Notes: generated from the letters alone by a model not told the origin. A DNA stretch of 11,759 nt from Clostridiales bacterium (GCA_026416355.1 JAOAFH010000028.1:1-11759); one strand, 5' to 3'; shown: positions 1-7,625, counted from the stretch's first letter. Made by a program: numbers and translations.

Positions 1-603
1 GATGTTATGAATGTTGTAACTGAACTTTATGAAGCATCAACTCAAATTGATATTATTGTAAAAACAATTACCGAAATTGCTTCACAAACTAACCTACTTG
101 CACTTAATGCAGCTATTGAGGCAGCTCGTGCTGGAGAAGCAGGCCGAGGTTTTGCAGTAGTTGCTGATGAAGTTAGAAAACTTGCTGAAGGAAGTAGCAG
201 TGCTGCAAAGGACATCGAAAAGCTTATTGAAAATATACAAACTAAAGTCAAAACAGCAGTTGAAACAACAAAGATGGAAATTGAAATTGTTGATGAAGGA
301 AATAAAGCTACAGAAGAGCTAAAAATAGCGCTTGAAACAATACAAGATAAAATTAAAATGTTAAACAAGCATATCGAAGAAGTAGCTGCAGCTGCCGAAG
401 AACAATCTGCATCAGCCGAACAAATGTCATCAGTTATTAGTACTATAAGCGCCTCAATTGAAGATACTGTAAAGACAGCAGATGATGTTGCAGCTTCCAC
501 TGAAGCTCAATCACAAGTTATTGAAACAATTGATGGATACGCAAAGGTACTAGCTGAAGTATCAAATAAACTATCAGATCAAATGAAAAAGTTTAAAATA
601 TAA
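1..603 (+). CDS. Methyl-accepting chemotaxis protein, C-terminal part (5' end outside window)
   Basis: This is the cytoplasmic signalling end of a chemoreceptor, which controls the CheA kinase through CheW in a polar receptor array. The reading frame is open from base 1, so the ATG at base 7 is internal and the sensor, membrane and HAMP parts lie upstream of the window. The highly conserved hairpin tip is present at visible residues about 25-63, including QTNLLALNAAIEAARAGE and GFAVVADEVRKLAE. It is followed by a long heptad-rich helix with Ala/Glu/Gln methylation-type patches (AAAAEEQSASAEQ, about residues 129-141) and a short basic end (MKKFKI). There is no NWETF-type tail for CheR docking. 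A strong terminator follows immediately. Family assignment is secure; the ligand and whether the receptor is membrane-bound cannot be seen. Confidence 0.96.
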   Translation, partial: DVMNVVTELYEASTQIDIIVKTITEIASQTNLLALNAAIEAARAGEAGRGFAVVADEVRKLAEGSSSAAKDIEKLIENIQTKVKTAVETTKMEIEIVDEGNKATEELKIALETIQDKIKMLNKHIEEVAAAAEEQSASAEQMSSVISTISASIEDTVKTADDVAASTEAQSQVIETIDGYAKVLAEVSNKLSDQMKKFKI

Positions 604-606
604 TAT

Positions 607-639
607 AAAATAAGCTAAGGCTTTGCCTTAGCTTATTTT
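607..639. terminator. Bidirectional intrinsic terminator between convergent genes
   Basis: A perfect 15-bp stem (AAAATAAGCTAAGGC with its complement) closes a TTT loop. It has a T-rich tail on the plus strand and an equivalent A-rich/T-rich flank on the minus strand. It starts 3 bases after the chemoreceptor stop and overlaps the stop codon of the minus-strand gene, so it can end both transcripts. Confidence 0.92.
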
Positions 640-1706
640 ATTATAAGTAGTTTCTTTGTATCAGTTATAAGCTCATCAATGTTTCCTAAATCATAATACT
701 TTGATCTTTTAATATCATTAAATATCTTTAGGGCTTTAAAGTTTTCATTCATATAAAGGTAAGCAAGTCCTAAATTATAGTAAAGCAAAATATATGAATC
801 TGATTCAATATCTCCTAGTGAAGTATTTTCATATATCTCTATTGCGTAGCTTAGCATATCCCTAGCCTTCTCTATTTCGCCTATTTTTATATACACACAA
901 CCTAAAACATTATATGCCTCCGGAACAAATACCAAAACCTTTGCTATGCTCTTTGCTATATCAAATGCCTGTTCAAAATCTCCCCTATCAAAATAATCCC
1001 AACATTCCTCTATAAGTCCAATATATTGTTCATATAATTCAAATGAATAGTATTTAAAAATTTCTCTACAAATGTCATTAGGAATAAAATACCCTTTTTC
1101 TTTAGTGCCGAGTCCAAGTCTTATCAAAATTTCATCGCAAACTGAACCTAGACTACTACTAGAAAAGATGTTGTCAATAGATGAGAAATAGGACATTTTA
1201 TATAGAGGATTTTTTTTAATTTTATCTAATTCATTTAAAATGTCTAAATTAAACTGGTATAACATAATGAAAACATATTTTCTTGAATCCTTTGAAAGAT
1301 AAATATCTTCTCTCTCAAAATATCTTTGCCAATCAACATCAAATAATAAAAATCTTATTAAATCAGCAGATAACATATATGGGTCCATTATTTGTATTAA
1401 ATTACCTTTATATGTTGTCTCAATTACATTATCATTAAAAACAATAAAACCATACTTCTTTAAAAAATCTAATATCAATTTTATATATGTTTTACTTTTG
1501 CCTAGATACTTAGAAGTTAAATCAAAAAACAATTCTCTTTTTGCGCTTTTTTGATATATGCTTGATATTGTATCAATTTCTTCTATAAAAGTAGAAATAT
1601 CATTGATAACATCTTTTGCATTATATTTGTTCCTTTTTATTAGATTATATAAATCGTCTTTTACATTATGTTTGTCTAAAATCTGAACCCTATGTTGTTG
1701 CTTCAT
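633..1706 (-). CDS. Winged-helix-like protein with C-terminal TPR-like repeats, function unknown
   Basis: I do not recognise a named family. The 357-residue product is soluble, with no signal peptide or membrane segment. Residues about 60-105 look like a winged-helix module: helices, then FLKKYGFIVF and NVIETTYKG like the two strands of a wing. Next come a hydrophobic helix with LFDVDW (121-126) and a second short wing-like segment (LGLGTKEKGYFIP, 197-209). Residues about 228-340 form helix pairs of TPR type, for example PEAYNVLGCVYIKIGEIEKA and YYNLGLAYLYMNENFKALKI. The start is set by GGAGG 6 bases before the ATG. It lies 13 bases after the methyltransferase gene, so the two are probably co-transcribed. 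The protein at 7840-9165 has the same order of modules and is a likely distant paralogue. A regulatory or protein-binding role is inference. Confidence 0.85.
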   Translation of the reverse strand: MKQQHRVQILDKHNVKDDLYNLIKRNKYNAKDVINDISTFIEEIDTISSIYQKSAKRELFFDLTSKYLGKSKTYIKLILDFLKKYGFIVFNDNVIETTYKGNLIQIMDPYMLSADLIRFLLFDVDWQRYFEREDIYLSKDSRKYVFIMLYQFNLDILNELDKIKKNPLYKMSYFSSIDNIFSSSSLGSVCDEILIRLGLGTKEKGYFIPNDICREIFKYYSFELYEQYIGLIEECWDYFDRGDFEQAFDIAKSIAKVLVFVPEAYNVLGCVYIKIGEIEKARDMLSYAIEIYENTSLGDIESDSYILLYYNLGLAYLYMNENFKALKIFNDIKRSKYYDLGNIDELITDTKKLLIIK

Positions 1707-1719
1707 TTAAATCCTCCAT

Positions 1720-2661
1720 CTATTTTTTTAAAAACTTACAAACGAAAAATCCCTCTAATTCCTTTGATGGCAAAATTCTAATTGCTTTATTTAAATCATT
1801 TGAGTATTTGTCTGTAAACGCAGATACAGCTACATTTATCTTTAAATCTATATCTAATATTTCCACATCTAAATTATTTAATGCCCACTCCACAACCTCT
1901 TCATTTTCTTTTCTATTTAATGTACAAGTTGAGTATACCATAATTCCACCCTTTTTAAGAGCCTTAAATGCACTTTGAAACAATTTTTTTTGAAGATTAG
2001 ACAATCTATTAACTTCCCTCATAGACCAAAATCTATATGTCTTTACATCCTTTAATGTAAATCTACCTTCTCCACTACATGGAGCATCTAATAGTACCTT
2101 ATCAAATTCCTCTGGGAACTTATCTCCTAATGTTTCTCCTCTACCATTTATAACTTCAACTATACTTGCCCCTTGTTTCTCTACATTATATTTTAATCTT
2201 TCACATCTTACTTTATCAAGCTCATTTGCAAGAATATATCCCTCATTTTCCATCATTGCAGCCATTTGAGTTGTTTTGCTACCAGGAGCTGCTGTCATAT
2301 CTAAAACCTTCTCTCCCTTTTTAGGATTAAGAACAAGTGGTGGAACCATACTTGGTAGACTTTGCATATATACATAACCTTTTTCATAAATATCAAGTTT
2401 CTCTATGTCCTTCTCTTTAGCATTTTTTAAAATTATTGCATCACTATACCAAGGAACTCTATCAAATTTAATGTTTATTTTTTTGAAATACTCCATTAAA
2501 TCATTTATGCTGTACTTTAACGTATTAACCCTTAATGTTGTTAGTCTTTCATCCATAAAAGAGTAAAGCATTTTATCTGCTGTTCCAACAGTAAATTCTT
2601 CATAAATAAAATCTATAAATTCCTCAGGAAGTCTTCTTTTTACATCGTTTATTGAAGCCAT
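1720..2661 (-). CDS. RNA m5C methyltransferase, NOL1/NOP2/Sun (RsmB/RsmF) family
   Basis: This is a SAM-dependent enzyme that makes 5-methylcytosine in rRNA or tRNA. The product has 313 residues. An N-terminal recognition region (about 1-110, with RLTTLRVNTLK) precedes the Rossmann-fold catalytic domain. The SAM-binding motif I is DMTAAPGSKT (121-130). Motif IV is DAPCSGEG (192-199), where Cys195 is the expected product-release residue. Motif VI is STCTLNRKENEE (244-255), where Cys246 is the expected nucleophile. The typical C-terminal GFFVCKF strand is present. There is no C-terminal PUA domain of the kind found in longer RsmF proteins, so the exact target base cannot be assigned. AGGATGGTGA precedes the ATG. 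It is the first gene of a pair with the TPR-like protein and divergent from the nicotinate phosphoribosyltransferase gene. Confidence 0.93.
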   Translation of the reverse strand: MASINDVKRRLPEEFIDFIYEEFTVGTADKMLYSFMDERLTTLRVNTLKYSINDLMEYFKKINIKFDRVPWYSDAIILKNAKEKDIEKLDIYEKGYVYMQSLPSMVPPLVLNPKKGEKVLDMTAAPGSKTTQMAAMMENEGYILANELDKVRCERLKYNVEKQGASIVEVINGRGETLGDKFPEEFDKVLLDAPCSGEGRFTLKDVKTYRFWSMREVNRLSNLQKKLFQSAFKALKKGGIMVYSTCTLNRKENEEVVEWALNNLDVEILDIDLKINVAVSAFTDKYSNDLNKAIRILPSKELEGFFVCKFLKK

Positions 2662-2708
2662 TTTATCACCATCCTAGTATTTCATATATGTAAAAATAAA
2701 TATACTTG

Positions 2709-2727
2709 TACTTATTTACAATAAGTA
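2709..2727. promoter_or_regulatory. Perfect palindrome, putative operator in the divergent promoter region
   Basis: TACTTATT-TAC-AATAAGTA is a perfect inverted repeat with 8-bp arms and a 3-base spacer. It covers the predicted -35 box of the pncB promoter and lies between two divergent transcription units, as expected of a repressor site. Which regulator binds is unknown; a niacin- or NAD-responsive repressor is only a guess from the neighbouring gene. Confidence 0.5.
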
Positions 2728-2742
2728 ATAAAATTATATTAT
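2715..2742 (+). promoter_or_regulatory. Predicted sigma-A promoter for the nicotinate phosphoribosyltransferase gene
   Basis: TTTACA (2715-2720) and TATTAT (2737-2742) are separated by 16 bases, 42 bases upstream of the start codon. The -35 box lies inside the palindrome at 2709-2727. Confidence 0.55.
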
Positions 2743-2784
2743 GCGTTAAGATTTTACTACATTTTGTCGAAAGGAGCAAGGTAA

Positions 2785-4257
2785 ATGTCCTTAACATTTA
2801 ATTGGAAGGAAGATAGAAACCTATCTTTACTTGTAGATTTTTATGAACTAACTATGGCCAATGGCTATCTTGAAAATGGTGTTGGAGAAAAAATTGCATA
2901 TTTTGATATGTATTTTAGGAGAGTCCCAGATAGCGGTGGATACTGCATTGTGGCTGGACTGCAACAGCTTATTGAATATATGAAAAACTTAAAGTTTACT
3001 GATGAGGATATTGAGTATATAAAAAGTAAAAATTTATTTTCAGATAAATTTATTGAATATCTAGAAAACTTTGAGTTTAAATGTGATGTTTATGCAATAC
3101 CTGAAGGAACACCTGTATTTCCAAATGAACCTCTTTTAATAGTTAGAGGACCAGTAATGCAAGCACAATTTGTTGAAACTATGGTTCTTCTTACTATAAA
3201 TCATCAAACTCTTATTGCCACTAAGGCAAATAGAATAGTTAGAGCAGCTAAAGGAAGAACAGTTTTAGAATTTGGCTCAAGACGTGCCCAAGGCTATGAC
3301 GGGGCAATTTTTGGTGCACGTGCTGCATATATTGGAGGATGTAGTGCTACTGCATGTACTATAACTGAAAAACAATTTGGTATACCTGCAGTTGGAACAA
3401 TGGCCCATAGCTGGGTTCAACTTTTCGATTCAGAACTTGAGGCATTTAGGGCTTGGGCTAGAACTTACCCTGAAAACTGTCTTTTACTAGTTGATACTTA
3501 TAATGTTTTAAAATCTGGTATACCTAATGCCATAAAAGTGTTTAAAGAAGAACTTTTACCAAGAGGTATAAGACCAAAGGGAATTAGAATTGATAGTGGC
3601 GACATTAAATATTTAACAGAAAAAGCTAGAGAGATGCTAGATGAGGCAGGCTTCCCTGATTGCCAAATTATTGTTTCAAATTCATTAGATGAGTATATAA
3701 TTAGAGATGTTATTCAACAAGGAGCAAAAATAGATGGTTTTGGTGTTGGCGAAAGACTCATAACAGCAAAATCAGAACCAGTATTTGGTGGTGTATATAA
3801 GCTTGTGGCTGTGGAAGATGGCGAAAAAATAATACCAAAAATAAAAATAAGCGAAAATGAAGAAAAGATAACTAATCCAGGATTTAAACAAATATATAGA
3901 TTATTTGATAAAGACACAAATAAGGCAATTGCAGACCTTATAACATTCCATGATGAAACAATAGACCATACTAAACCAATTGAGATATTTGATCCTATCC
4001 ATACTTGGAAGAGAAAAGTTGTTGAAAATTTCTATGCAAAACCATTGCTTATTAAAGTATTTGATCAAGGTAAACTTGTTTATAATTCACCTAGTGTTAG
4101 CGAAATTAGAAACTATGCCCTATCTCAACTTGAAACCCTATGGGAAGAGATTTTAAGATTTGAAAATCCTCATAAGTATTATGTGGATTTATCAACAAAG
4201 CTATGGGGACTAAAGCAAAGATTACTTAATGAGTATACAAAAAACTTCAAAAAATAA
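2785..4257 (+). CDS. pncB: Nicotinate phosphoribosyltransferase
   Basis: This cytoplasmic enzyme joins nicotinate and PRPP, usually with ATP hydrolysis, to give nicotinate mononucleotide, the first step of NAD salvage from nicotinic acid. The 490-residue length suits the longer bacterial/Gram-positive form. Visible motifs are DFYELTMANGY (18-28), EFGSRRAQGYDGA from Glu162, and GTMAHSW with His208, the likely phosphorylated histidine. They are followed by RIDSGD (268-273) in the phosphoribosyl-binding region and FGVGERLITAKSEPVFGGVYK. The C-terminal extension (about 390-490) is typical of this group. AAAGGAG lies 8 bases before the ATG, and a promoter overlapped by a palindrome lies upstream. 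No other NAD gene is visible nearby. No clear GC-rich terminator follows; repeat copy A begins 23 bases after the stop. Confidence 0.96.
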   Translation: MSLTFNWKEDRNLSLLVDFYELTMANGYLENGVGEKIAYFDMYFRRVPDSGGYCIVAGLQQLIEYMKNLKFTDEDIEYIKSKNLFSDKFIEYLENFEFKCDVYAIPEGTPVFPNEPLLIVRGPVMQAQFVETMVLLTINHQTLIATKANRIVRAAKGRTVLEFGSRRAQGYDGAIFGARAAYIGGCSATACTITEKQFGIPAVGTMAHSWVQLFDSELEAFRAWARTYPENCLLLVDTYNVLKSGIPNAIKVFKEELLPRGIRPKGIRIDSGDIKYLTEKAREMLDEAGFPDCQIIVSNSLDEYIIRDVIQQGAKIDGFGVGERLITAKSEPVFGGVYKLVAVEDGEKIIPKIKISENEEKITNPGFKQIYRLFDKDTNKAIADLITFHDETIDHTKPIEIFDPIHTWKRKVVENFYAKPLLIKVFDQGKLVYNSPSVSEIRNYALSQLETLWEEILRFENPHKYYVDLSTKLWGLKQRLLNEYTKNFKK

Positions 4258-4280
4258 TTTTTTAAAAGTTATTTTAAAAA

Positions 4281-4492
4281 AGAGCCATTAACAATTGCGA
4301 AGTATTATGATATTTCACAAAGAACCTCTAAGATTTTCTTTGTTTAAAAATTCTTACCCTCGCCAGCCTCCGTCCATGGAGGCGGTCTCGGCTCGGCACA
4401 TCAGTGTGCCGAATTACAGAATTTTTAAAGTCGAAAATCTAAGAGGTTCTACTGTTTATATCAATTTACTTCTTTAATTGTTTAATGGCTCT
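4281..4492 (-). repeat. Structured fold-back repeat, copy A (212 bp)
   Basis: Almost the whole element folds on itself. The ends AGAGCCATTA and TAATGGCTCT pair, then about 85-base arms pair with small internal loops, including AGAACCTCT/AGAGGTTCT and AAAAATTCT/AGAATTTTT. The centre holds two hairpins, 4366-4383 (stem GCCTCC/GGAGGC) and 4393-4412 (stem TCGGCAC/GTGCCGA). Read on the minus strand their loops are ATGGAC and ACTGAT. Copy B (5869-6079) is about 95% identical by eye. Copy C (10353-10570) shares only the core and one internal loop. No target duplication is evident at the ends. The minus strand is given because G-U pairs across the family favour it as the RNA strand. The element lies between convergent pncB and the DUF362 gene, and short ATG frames inside it are not credible genes. 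Confidence 0.9.
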
Positions 4493-4624
4493 TCATATTA
4501 ATGAAACTATGTACTCCAAATTAAATTTAATTATAAGTATCTTAACCATTGAAATTATTTGTTTTATAATTTATATAACTCTTCTTATTAAATTACACTC
4601 ACTGTATTTGTACACCATTTACCA

Positions 4625-5524
4625 TTATTCGTCAACTGAAAACTCGGTTCCATATGCAAGTTTTGAGAAGGCCTTTTCAGCTTCAATTAGCTTTACACCT
4701 TTTATATCTATGTTGTCAAAATTAGATTGACCTATGCCATCTTTAATTAATCGGTATAGGTAATTTATAGCCTGTGGTCTAAAGCCTAAAATCCTTGCAC
4801 AAATAGTATCTACGGCAACTGCGTCTAACCCTGCAACTAACATTTCAGAATGAATTGGTACACCCTTAGATGGGCCTGTTCCAATCATAGCTGGACTTAA
4901 ACTTACTATTGCTAAATCAATTGGTACAACCTTTGCAACTGCGTATATAAAACCATGTAGATCCTCATGTATACCTAAAGACTTTTTAGGATATCCATGT
5001 ATTTCAGCAGGTGGAATAGATAATGCCATATTTTTTATAGATGCTGACATTGTAGCTTCTTCATGAATTTTTAGCTGTGTAAAGGAAATAATTACATCAC
5101 TTTCTTTTATTATGTTATTAACCTTCGTTGATTTAACTATTGGATGGTCAAGTTCTAAATCAAAATAATCTCCAAAATTTAAGTCAATAAACTCTACCTG
5201 TTCTTGATTTAAAATAACATCGTATCCATTAGATTTTAAAACATCTAATGTATTTGCTCCTCCTGCCCCACCTGCAACAACTAACCTTTTTGGGTTTTTA
5301 GACTTAGCAAACCTAATAAGTTCCCTTAAGGTCTCTCCACCTACTACTACTGCTTTGTTAGGAGGATTTAAGTTTACTAAATTTGCGATAATAGTAACTG
5401 TAGTATTGCTATCAATTAAACTTTGAATTGGTAAATACCCAAGGGCCTCATTTAATGCTTGTTTTTCATCTTTGTTTTTACCTATTCCTATTATATTGCT
5501 TTCTAGTTTTCTTTTTCTTAACAT
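4625..5524 (-). CDS. DUF362 domain-containing protein
   Basis: The 299-residue product belongs to the DUF362 family, whose reaction is not settled; many members are fused to ferredoxin-type 4Fe-4S domains. This one has the DUF362 part only: no CxxCxxC cluster motif is present. Recognisable segments are ANLVNLNPPNKAVVVGGETL (47-66) and the glycine-rich GGAGGANTLDVL (85-96). They are followed by FTQLKIHEEATMSASIKNMA (148-167), where Lys152/His154 and SIKN resemble the conserved KxH...KN pattern, then the family end signature AGLDAVAVDTICARILGF (231-248). I chose the ATG at 5524 because GGTGAT lies about 6 bases upstream; GTG at 5533 and ATG at 5530 are alternatives adding 2-3 residues. It has the same strand as ctfA/ctfB but is more than 700 bases away. 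No terminator is visible, so transcripts may run into copy A. Confidence 0.88.
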   Translation of the reverse strand: MLRKRKLESNIIGIGKNKDEKQALNEALGYLPIQSLIDSNTTVTIIANLVNLNPPNKAVVVGGETLRELIRFAKSKNPKRLVVAGGAGGANTLDVLKSNGYDVILNQEQVEFIDLNFGDYFDLELDHPIVKSTKVNNIIKESDVIISFTQLKIHEEATMSASIKNMALSIPPAEIHGYPKKSLGIHEDLHGFIYAVAKVVPIDLAIVSLSPAMIGTGPSKGVPIHSEMLVAGLDAVAVDTICARILGFRPQAINYLYRLIKDGIGQSNFDNIDIKGVKLIEAEKAFSKLAYGTEFSVDE

Positions 5525-5578
5525 ACACATCACCCAATATTAGTATGTACAAATAAGTATGTTTTAATAAAATTACTT

Positions 5579-5611
5579 AGCCCCAAAATTTTAAGGATAT
5601 TTTAGGGTGCT
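5579..5611. terminator. Imperfect hairpin, possible terminator or structured spacer
   Basis: AGCCCCAAAAT pairs with ATTTTAGGGTGCT through two single-base bulges. The plus-strand side is followed by TTTATTTATT. No plus-strand gene ends here, so a terminator role is doubtful. The rest of the spacer up to 5814 is AT-rich, and I see no gene or clear signal in it. Confidence 0.3.
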
Positions 5612-5814
5612 TTATTTATTATTTAACTTCTTTGTTAATAAACACATACTAACATTTATAAATATAATTTTTCTAATATTACTATTTATATATACAAAAG
5701 ATAAATAAACGCTAGTTTATCACACTTACTAAATAATAATTACGTAAGTGGTTCTCTAGCATTAGTTAATTATATGCCTTCCTATTTTTGATATAAACTT
5801 CACTAATACAAAAG

Positions 5815-6132
5815 GGGCTGTTGCACTTGATTATTTATTAAAATTAACTTAATTGAAAAGACAAAGTAAGAGCCATTAACAATTACGAAGTATTATGATA
5901 TTTCACAAAGAACCTCTAAGATTTTCTTTGTTTAAAAATTCTTACACTCGTCAGCCTCCGTCCATGGAGGCGCTTCGGCTCGGCACATCCGTGTGCCGAA
6001 TTAAAGAATTTTTAAAGTCAAAAATCTAAGAGGTTCTACTGTTTATATCAATATACTTCTTTAATTGTTTAATGGCTCTATGTTTCTCTACAGATTGTAA
6101 TTTATCGATATAAAATACTTGTGCGACAGCCC
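5815..6132. mobile_element. MITE-like or IS-remnant ends flanking copy B
   Basis: GGGCTGTTGCAC (5815-5826) and GTGCGACAGCCC (6121-6132) are terminal inverted repeats matching at 11 of 12 positions. They resemble the GGGCTGT-type ends of several DDE-transposase insertion sequence families such as IS1182 and ISL3. About 42 bases of AT-rich sequence on each side separate these ends from copy B, and no transposase remains. Without copy B the element would be about 107 bp, the size of a small non-autonomous element. Flanking bases give at most a short AAA duplication, which is not convincing in this AT-rich setting. Confidence 0.6.
5869..6079 (-). repeat. Structured fold-back repeat, copy B (211 bp)
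   Basis: This is a near-identical partner of copy A with the same ends (AGAGCCATTA...TAATGGCTCT), arms and core. The hairpins are at 5954-5971 (stem GCCTCC/GGAGGC) and 5980-5999 (stem TCGGCAC/GTGCCGA). On the minus strand the loops are ATGGAC and ACGGAT, both of ANGGAN form. The linker between hairpins on that strand is GCCGAAGC. In the arm, a C-to-T change relative to copy A (6020-6026 pairing with 5920-5926) keeps pairing as U-G only if the minus strand is the RNA. The copy lies inside MITE-like ends and between two minus-strand units, ctfA/ctfB upstream and the DUF362 gene downstream, so it would be read in its inferred sense direction. Confidence 0.9.
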
Positions 6133-6180
6133 AAATTTATTAATACAATATATAGTTTCTCATTTATTTAAAGAAACAAA

Positions 6181-6235
6181 AAACTTTTTTACAAAGCCCT
6201 CATAAATAGCATAATATCAAGTTTTTTATGGAGCT
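6181..6235 (-). terminator. Possible terminator after ctfB
   Basis: On the minus strand AGCTCCATAAA (6225-6235) pairs with TTTATGAGGGCT (6195-6206), with one mismatch and one bulge. It is followed by TTTGT and then AAAAAAGTTTTTT. It begins 14 bases after the ctfB stop. The stem is weak and the tail interrupted, so some read-through into copy B is likely. Confidence 0.4.
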
Positions 6236-6248
6236 ATTAAAATTTATC

Positions 6249-6911
6249 TCATATCTCCATAACCTTCAAATCAGGTGAAATAGTAAGTTCTGCTTCAGTT
6301 GCAGCCTTAACCTCTTCAACAGTTGTATCAGGAGCTATTTCCTTTAAAACAAGTCCATTTGGAGTTACCTCAATTACACCCATCTCAGTAACAATCAAAT
6401 TAACTTCTTTAGCTGCGGTAAGTGGCAATGTGCATCTCTTTAAAATCTTTGGTGCTCCCTTTGCAGTATGTTCCATAGCAACAATTACTTTTTTAGCACC
6501 TACAACCAAATCCATTGCTCCACCCATACCTGGAACCATCTTGCCTGGTATCATCCAGTTTGCTAAATTTCCCTCTTCATCCACCTGAAGAGCTCCAAGT
6601 ACAGTTGCATCAACATGTCCACCTCTTATTATTGCAAATGACATTGCACTATCAAAACATGCACCACCGTTTAATATTGTAACAAATTTACCTCCTGCAT
6701 TTACCAAATCCTTGTTTTCTTCTCCTTCTTTAGGAGTAGGACCAAGCCCTATAAACCCATTTTCTGATTGTAAAATAACCTCAACATCTTTATCTATGTA
6801 ATTTGCAACTTCAGTTGGAAGCCCTATACCTAAATTAACAACATCTCCATCCTTAAATTCCTTTGCAACTCTTTTTGCTATTATTTCTCTAACTAAACTT
6901 TTATCTATCAT
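6249..6911 (-). CDS. ctfB: Acetate/butyrate-acetoacetate CoA-transferase, beta subunit
   Basis: This is the catalytic subunit of a family I (3-oxoacid type) CoA-transferase that moves CoA between short acids such as acetate, butyrate and acetoacetate in the cytoplasm. The product has 220 residues, essentially the family length for separate beta subunits. It shows NLGIGLPTEVANYI (26-39) and the active-site segment LQSENGFIGLGP with Glu50, the glutamate expected to form the covalent CoA thioester. It also has GGHVDATVLGALQVDEEG and the glycine-rich PGMGGAMDLVVGAKK. The start ATG overlaps the alpha-subunit stop (ATGA), and the strong ribosome site GGGGGGAG lies inside the last alpha codons, consistent with coupled translation. 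The exact acid pair cannot be read from sequence; an AtoDA-type role is equally possible. Confidence 0.93.
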   Translation of the reverse strand: MIDKSLVREIIAKRVAKEFKDGDVVNLGIGLPTEVANYIDKDVEVILQSENGFIGLGPTPKEGEENKDLVNAGGKFVTILNGGACFDSAMSFAIIRGGHVDATVLGALQVDEEGNLANWMIPGKMVPGMGGAMDLVVGAKKVIVAMEHTAKGAPKILKRCTLPLTAAKEVNLIVTEMGVIEVTPNGLVLKEIAPDTTVEEVKAATEAELTISPDLKVMEI

Positions 6912-7564
6912 ACCTCTCCCCCCTTTAATATATAGTCAACAAATATATGGGGAGTTGCTACATTTTCAGGTTCTATTTCCCCAACTTCAACTAATTCTTC
7001 TGCTTCAACTATAACAACATCAGCAGACATAGCCATTATAGGATTGAAGTTACGTGTTGTCTTTGAATACCAAATGTTCCCCTTCTTATCCACCTTACTT
7101 CCCTTTAATATTGCCACATCAGCCTTCAATGGTTTTTCTAATAGATAGTTTTTACCATCAATCTCTATTACTTGTTTACCTTCTGCAACTACAGTTCCAA
7201 GACCCGTTGGAGTTAAAACTCCACCTAGTCCTGCTCCATATGCTCTAATTCTTTCTGCTAAAGTACCCTGTGGAACAAGTTCAACTTCAATCTCTCCCGC
7301 ATTCATTTGTCTTCCTGTTTCAGGATTAGTTCCTATATGGGATGTAATTACCTTTTTTACTTGTTTATTAACAACAAGTTTACCGACACCCTTGTCTACA
7401 AATCCAGTGTCATTACAAATTATTGTTAAATCCTTCACCCCTTTTTCAACAATTGCATCAACTATTTTTTCAGCAGTTCCCACACCTAAGAAACCTCCAA
7501 ACATAATTGTTTGGCCGTCCTTTATGTGTTCCATAATTTCGTTTAAAATCTTTAATTTATTCAT
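6908..7564 (-). CDS. ctfA: Acetate/butyrate-acetoacetate CoA-transferase, alpha subunit
   Basis: This partner subunit forms the heteromeric family I CoA-transferase with the beta subunit encoded just downstream. I chose the ATG at 7564 (product 218 residues, beginning MNKLKILNEIM) because GGAGGTGG lies 6 bases before it. An upstream ATG at 7585 would put that ribosome site inside the gene, and 218 matches the usual subunit length. Recognisable parts are the CoA-binding FGGFLGVGTAEKIVDAI (22-38), NDTGFVDKGVGKL, SHIGTNPETGRQMNAGEIEV, and PQGTLAERIRAYGAGLGG followed by TPTGLGT. A promoter lies 33 bases upstream. No decarboxylase (adc), thiolase or aldehyde/alcohol dehydrogenase gene is next to the pair in this window, so a solvent-forming role cannot be claimed. 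Confidence 0.93.
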   Translation of the reverse strand: MNKLKILNEIMEHIKDGQTIMFGGFLGVGTAEKIVDAIVEKGVKDLTIICNDTGFVDKGVGKLVVNKQVKKVITSHIGTNPETGRQMNAGEIEVELVPQGTLAERIRAYGAGLGGVLTPTGLGTVVAEGKQVIEIDGKNYLLEKPLKADVAILKGSKVDKKGNIWYSKTTRNFNPIMAMSADVVIVEAEELVEVGEIEPENVATPHIFVDYILKGGEV

Positions 7565-7596
7565 ATGCCACCTCCATAACCCCATTCTCTAATTAT

Positions 7597-7625
7597 ATAA
7601 TATAAAATTCTACCAACCTTTACAA
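7597..7625 (-). promoter_or_regulatory. Predicted sigma-A promoter for ctfA-ctfB
   Basis: On the minus strand TTGTAA (7620-7625) and TATTAT (7597-7602) are separated by exactly 17 bases, 33 bases upstream of the chosen ctfA start. Confidence 0.65.

Noticed and set aside
42..500. Minus-strand open frame opposite the chemoreceptor
   Set aside because: It is a mirror of the strongly conserved signalling domain, with Ser/Ala/Ile-rich low-complexity translation and no ribosome site.
4281..4492. Group II intron fragment, retron RNA, or hammerhead-type ribozyme
   Set aside because: No domain V signature, reverse transcriptase or intron ends are present. The CTGATG in one loop of copy A is not conserved in B or C and lacks the GAAA partner of a hammerhead.
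4295..4730. Short plus-strand open frames within and after copy A (4295-4477 and 4485-4730)
   Set aside because: The first follows the fold-back repeat and has no ribosome site or conserved counterpart frame in copy B; the second overlaps the end of the DUF362 gene. Neither looks like coding sequence.
5579..5590. Similarity of TTAGCCCCA near 5577 to the end of copy C
   Set aside because: The match is only about 9 bases and the following sequence and partner arm do not agree, so it is not counted as a fourth copy.
5525..5814. Hidden small RNA or gene in the spacer upstream of the DUF362 gene
   Set aside because: Apart from the weak hairpin at 5579-5611 there is no open frame with a ribosome site, no convincing promoter and no other stable structure.
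4366..5999. UNCG tetraloops on the opposite (plus) strand of copies A and B
   Set aside because: TCCG appears in only one hairpin of B; the others are TCCA or TCAG, and the closing base pairs are not C-G, so the strand with GGA loops fits better.
4281..6079. CRISPR array
   Set aside because: Only two near-identical ~212-bp units about 1.4 kb apart, without short regular repeats, spacers or cas genes.
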